NCBI GenBank assembly: GCA_031259485.1
Contig: JAIRLH010000139.1
Span: 1 to 7,651 of the forward strand
Direction of reading: 5' to 3'
DNA: 7,651 nt
From: Elusimicrobiota bacterium
Lineage (GTDB): Bacteria > Elusimicrobiota > Elusimicrobia > Elusimicrobiales > Elusimicrobiaceae
Position 1 is the first letter of the stretch. Each line of letters opens with the position of its first letter. Of this stretch, positions 6,829 to 7,651 are shown piece after piece. The notes under the pieces are model-generated. The model ran no database searches. It worked only from the letters and a program-made list of their open reading frames with translations, and was not told where the DNA came from. Position numbers and translations under genes: made by a program.

Positions 6829-7320
6829 GTGAAACTTAATAAGCGTGGTTTTACTCTGATTGAATTACTTGTCGTTGTTTTAATCATCGGCATTTTGGCC
6901 GCCATTGCCCTGCCGCAATATCTGAAAGTTGTGGCCCGCACCCGCATGTCCGAAATGATTACTGTTATTAAAAGCGTATATAGAGCGCAGGAATTCTATA
7001 AACTTGCAAACGGAAAGTGGACGCTGGATCCAAACCAATTGGATATAAGCGGATTTACAAATTGCACCGTATCAGATACAGTCGGAAAATGTGATTTAGG
7101 AAATGTCCATGTAATCCTCTTTACTCTGGACAGCAATGTCTTTTATATACAAGCATTAAGTATAAAATATAGGAATTCTTTGCCTGTGCTTGAAGCATAT
7201 AACTATAAGAATCATATTGAATGTCTTACGGACGGGAAAGAAGGGAAAGCCAAAATATGTCAAATGTACTCTTCTACTACAAGAAATGACAACCCCAACT
7301 ACTATATTTTAGATTTTTAA
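6829..7320 (+). CDS. type IV pilin-like / pseudopilin protein with prepilin N-terminal motif
   Basis: The 163-residue protein starts with a basic leader, MKLNKRG, followed by FTLIELLVVVLIIGILAAIA, a textbook type III signal. Prepilin peptidase should cut between Gly7 and Phe8 and methylate Phe8. Glu12 is Glu5 of the mature protein, needed for assembly. The hydrophobic helix (about 8-30) would form the filament core after release from the inner membrane. The globular part carries four cysteines (79, 88, 132, 144), which could form two disulfides. The length fits a minor or major type IV pilin or a GspG-like pseudopilin; the sequence does not settle which. No assembly ATPase, platform protein or peptidase gene is in the window, so it must rely on machinery encoded elsewhere. 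It is transcribed away from the lipid operon. GC falls from about 47% at the 5' end to about 34% near the 3' end by my hand count. Confidence 0.92.
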   Translation: MKLNKRGFTLIELLVVVLIIGILAAIALPQYLKVVARTRMSEMITVIKSVYRAQEFYKLANGKWTLDPNQLDISGFTNCTVSDTVGKCDLGNVHVILFTLDSNVFYIQALSIKYRNSLPVLEAYNYKNHIECLTDGKEGKAKICQMYSSTTRNDNPNYYILDF

Positions 7321-7509
7321 TTGCGGCAATTTCTATTCTCGTCTCTAAACTCCGTCGCCGACGGAGTGCAAGGAATAAAAGCGACGCTTTCAAAAGTGCC
7401 GGATATAAAGGACGACCAAACTGCAATCAAAACTGCGCTGACGGAAACAATTTCCGGCCGCGCGGTACTGACGTGCTGTCGGTTGTCTTTTGGAAAACAA
7501 AATATATGA
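7321..7509 (+). pseudogene. possible remnant of a protein-coding gene (unrecognised), GC-richer than its flanks
   Basis: An open frame continues directly after the pilin stop to a TGA at 7507-7509. The part from about 7349 to 7490 looks like genuine coding text: codons such as gcg, acg, gac and gtg, and a soluble, helix-like product with alternating charged and small residues (for example VADGVQGIKATLSKVPD). There is no Shine-Dalgarno sequence and only a TTG in the start position, so a complete gene is unlikely. Hand-counted GC is about 52% over 7351-7490 against about 35% on either side, similar to the lipid operon. I do not recognise the product. It may be a leftover of an older gene broken by insertion of the neighbours. 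The last 83 bases overlap the minus-strand membrane-protein frame, so both cannot be fully real. Confidence 0.25.
7349..7367. terminator. strong hairpin downstream of the pilin gene, weak terminator candidate
   Basis: ACTCCGTC-GCC-GACGGAGT forms an 8-bp GC-rich stem with a 3-base loop, 29 bases after the pilin stop codon. No T-run follows on either strand, so it is not a classical intrinsic terminator. It could still end or stabilise the 3' end of the pilin mRNA, or act between the converging genes. Confidence 0.3.
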
Positions 7510-7651
7510 GTATTGCCAATAAAATCATGTCAAATACACTTTGACTTAGGACAAACGGAAGAGACCACACCTCACAAGATACATATGTACTTATCCAAAC
7601 AACCAATATCGCGAAATAAAGTATGCACATTTTCCCCAAGCAGAACATCAA
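7427..7651 (-). CDS. C-terminal part of a probable small membrane protein, 5' end beyond the window
   Basis: The minus-strand frame is open from the right edge to TGA at 7429-7427 and gives at least 74 residues. Two clear hydrophobic segments are visible, about residues 9-24 (ILYFAILVVWISTYV) and about 36-53 (SVFDMILLAILIYFVF), followed by a polar, basic tail with SVPRGRK. This pattern fits the C-terminal end of an integral membrane protein. The true start is not determinable; the upstream part probably lies outside the window. The last 20 or so codons fall in the GC-richer stretch shared with the possible plus-strand remnant, so the tail may be a readthrough into foreign or older sequence. 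No family is recognised. Confidence 0.4.
   Translation of the reverse strand: MMFCLGKMCILYFAILVVWISTYVSCEVWSLPFVLSQSVFDMILLAILIYFVFQKTTDSTSVPRGRKLFPSAQF

Noticed and set aside
1..7651. CRISPR array, tRNA, rRNA, transposon ends or defence system
   Set aside because: No regularly spaced repeats, cloverleaf-like segments, transposase or nuclease motifs were seen on either strand.

Overview
The window reads as a piece of a Gram-negative-type bacterial chromosome, with an outer-membrane lifestyle inferred rather than shown. I favour an Elusimicrobiota-like (gut- or anaerobe-type) genome. The reasons are the orphan type IV pilin-like gene with a GFTLIELLVVVLIIGILAAI N-terminus, a short variable C-terminal part and two cysteine pairs (a gene type multiplied in that phylum), and the mixed-GC, Lys/Ile-rich coding. 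This taxonomic call is inference only.

Bases 1-6675 hold one tightly packed, minus-strand run of six genes. In transcription order they are: a short one-domain asparaginase-like protein; a 1132-residue LplT-PlsC-Aas fusion (lysophospholipid transporter, acyltransferase and acyl-ACP synthetase in one chain); a DUF2238/YjdF membrane protein; a YnbA-type CDP-alcohol phosphatidyltransferase; a YnbB-type phosphatidate cytidylyltransferase; and a PlsC-type 1-acylglycerol-3-phosphate acyltransferase that runs off the left edge. Gaps are 3, 6, 26, -1 and 3 bases, so this is almost certainly one operon with translational coupling at several joints.

Read as a pathway, the operon covers acylation of lyso-lipids (Aas fusion, PlsC), activation of phosphatidic acid to CDP-diacylglycerol (YnbB type) and transfer of the phosphatidyl group to an unknown alcohol (YnbA type). 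It therefore looks like a self-contained module for making or repairing a phospholipid. The product is unknown, because the YnbA-type enzyme has Asn at two of the four family-defining Asp positions.

Bases 6676-6828 are a divergent control region. It has a plausible promoter and a good Shine-Dalgarno sequence for each direction, and a perfect 10-bp inverted repeat overlaps the predicted -35 of the plus-strand promoter. Bases 6829-7320 encode the pilin-like protein, starting at GTG. Bases 7321-7651 are poorly resolved: a strong hairpin without a U-tract, a GC-richer stretch that looks like a gene remnant, and the C-terminal end of a probable minus-strand membrane protein entering from the right edge. 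No rRNA, tRNA, CRISPR array, transposase or complete insertion sequence was seen.
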